Shown here: positions 6,485 through 6,808 of the stretch, piece by piece
Numbering within the stretch: position 1 is the first letter of the stretch
How the letters are laid out: every line of letters begins with the position of its first letter
Assembly: GCA_002423305.1 (NCBI GenBank)
Contig: DIVI01000034.1
Span: 1 to 6,808 of the forward strand
Reading direction: 5' to 3'
DNA: 6,808 bases
Origin: Methylococcus sp. UBA6136
Lineage (GTDB): Bacteria; Pseudomonadota; Gammaproteobacteria; Methylococcales; Methylococcaceae
Program-made: the position numbers and the translations under genes
The notes under the pieces: generated by a model
What the model was told of the DNA's origin: nothing
Databases searched by the model: none
Seen by the model: only the letters and a program-made list of their open reading frames with translations

Positions 6485-6808
<324 letters not shown>

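Overview
The window reads as chromosomal DNA of a moderately GC-rich proteobacterium, most likely a gammaproteobacterium. The evidence is a long bacterial-type ProS with an inserted editing domain, the succinylase-branch lysine/diaminopimelate genes dapC and dapD side by side, a YjbQ very close to the enterobacterial protein, and an IPTL-CTERM/exosortase H protein-sorting cassette, which is found in Gram-negative bacteria. The lineage is inference; nothing here fixes the genus.

Left part (1-1793, plus strand): a protein-sorting cassette. It begins with the 3' end of a large DUF11-repeat surface protein that ends in an IPTLxxWG-type C-terminal sorting signal. A strong hairpin terminator follows, then exosortase H (xrtH) with its Cys/Arg/His catalytic triad intact. 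A four-helix membrane protein overlaps the xrtH stop by 4 bases and is probably the exosortase H-associated membrane protein. Substrate, processing enzyme and accessory membrane protein therefore sit next to each other.

Middle (1794-2020): a gene-free spacer between converging genes. It holds a 144-bp interspersed-repeat-like element with imperfect 15-bp terminal inverted repeats and a run of ten G.

Right part (2021-6338, minus strand): housekeeping genes. In transcription order these are proS (prolyl-tRNA synthetase), a spacer with a good sigma70-type promoter, dapC and dapD (two consecutive enzymes of diaminopimelate synthesis, 4 bases apart), and a small secreted four-cysteine protein of unknown function 34 bases downstream of dapD. 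Divergent from proS, at the right edge, starts yjbQ on the plus strand, cut by the window end.

The most notable biology is the self-contained IPTL-CTERM/XrtH cassette and its poorly understood accessory membrane protein. The secreted four-cysteine protein and the inter-gene repeat are secondary points. The housekeeping genes look intact and ordinary.
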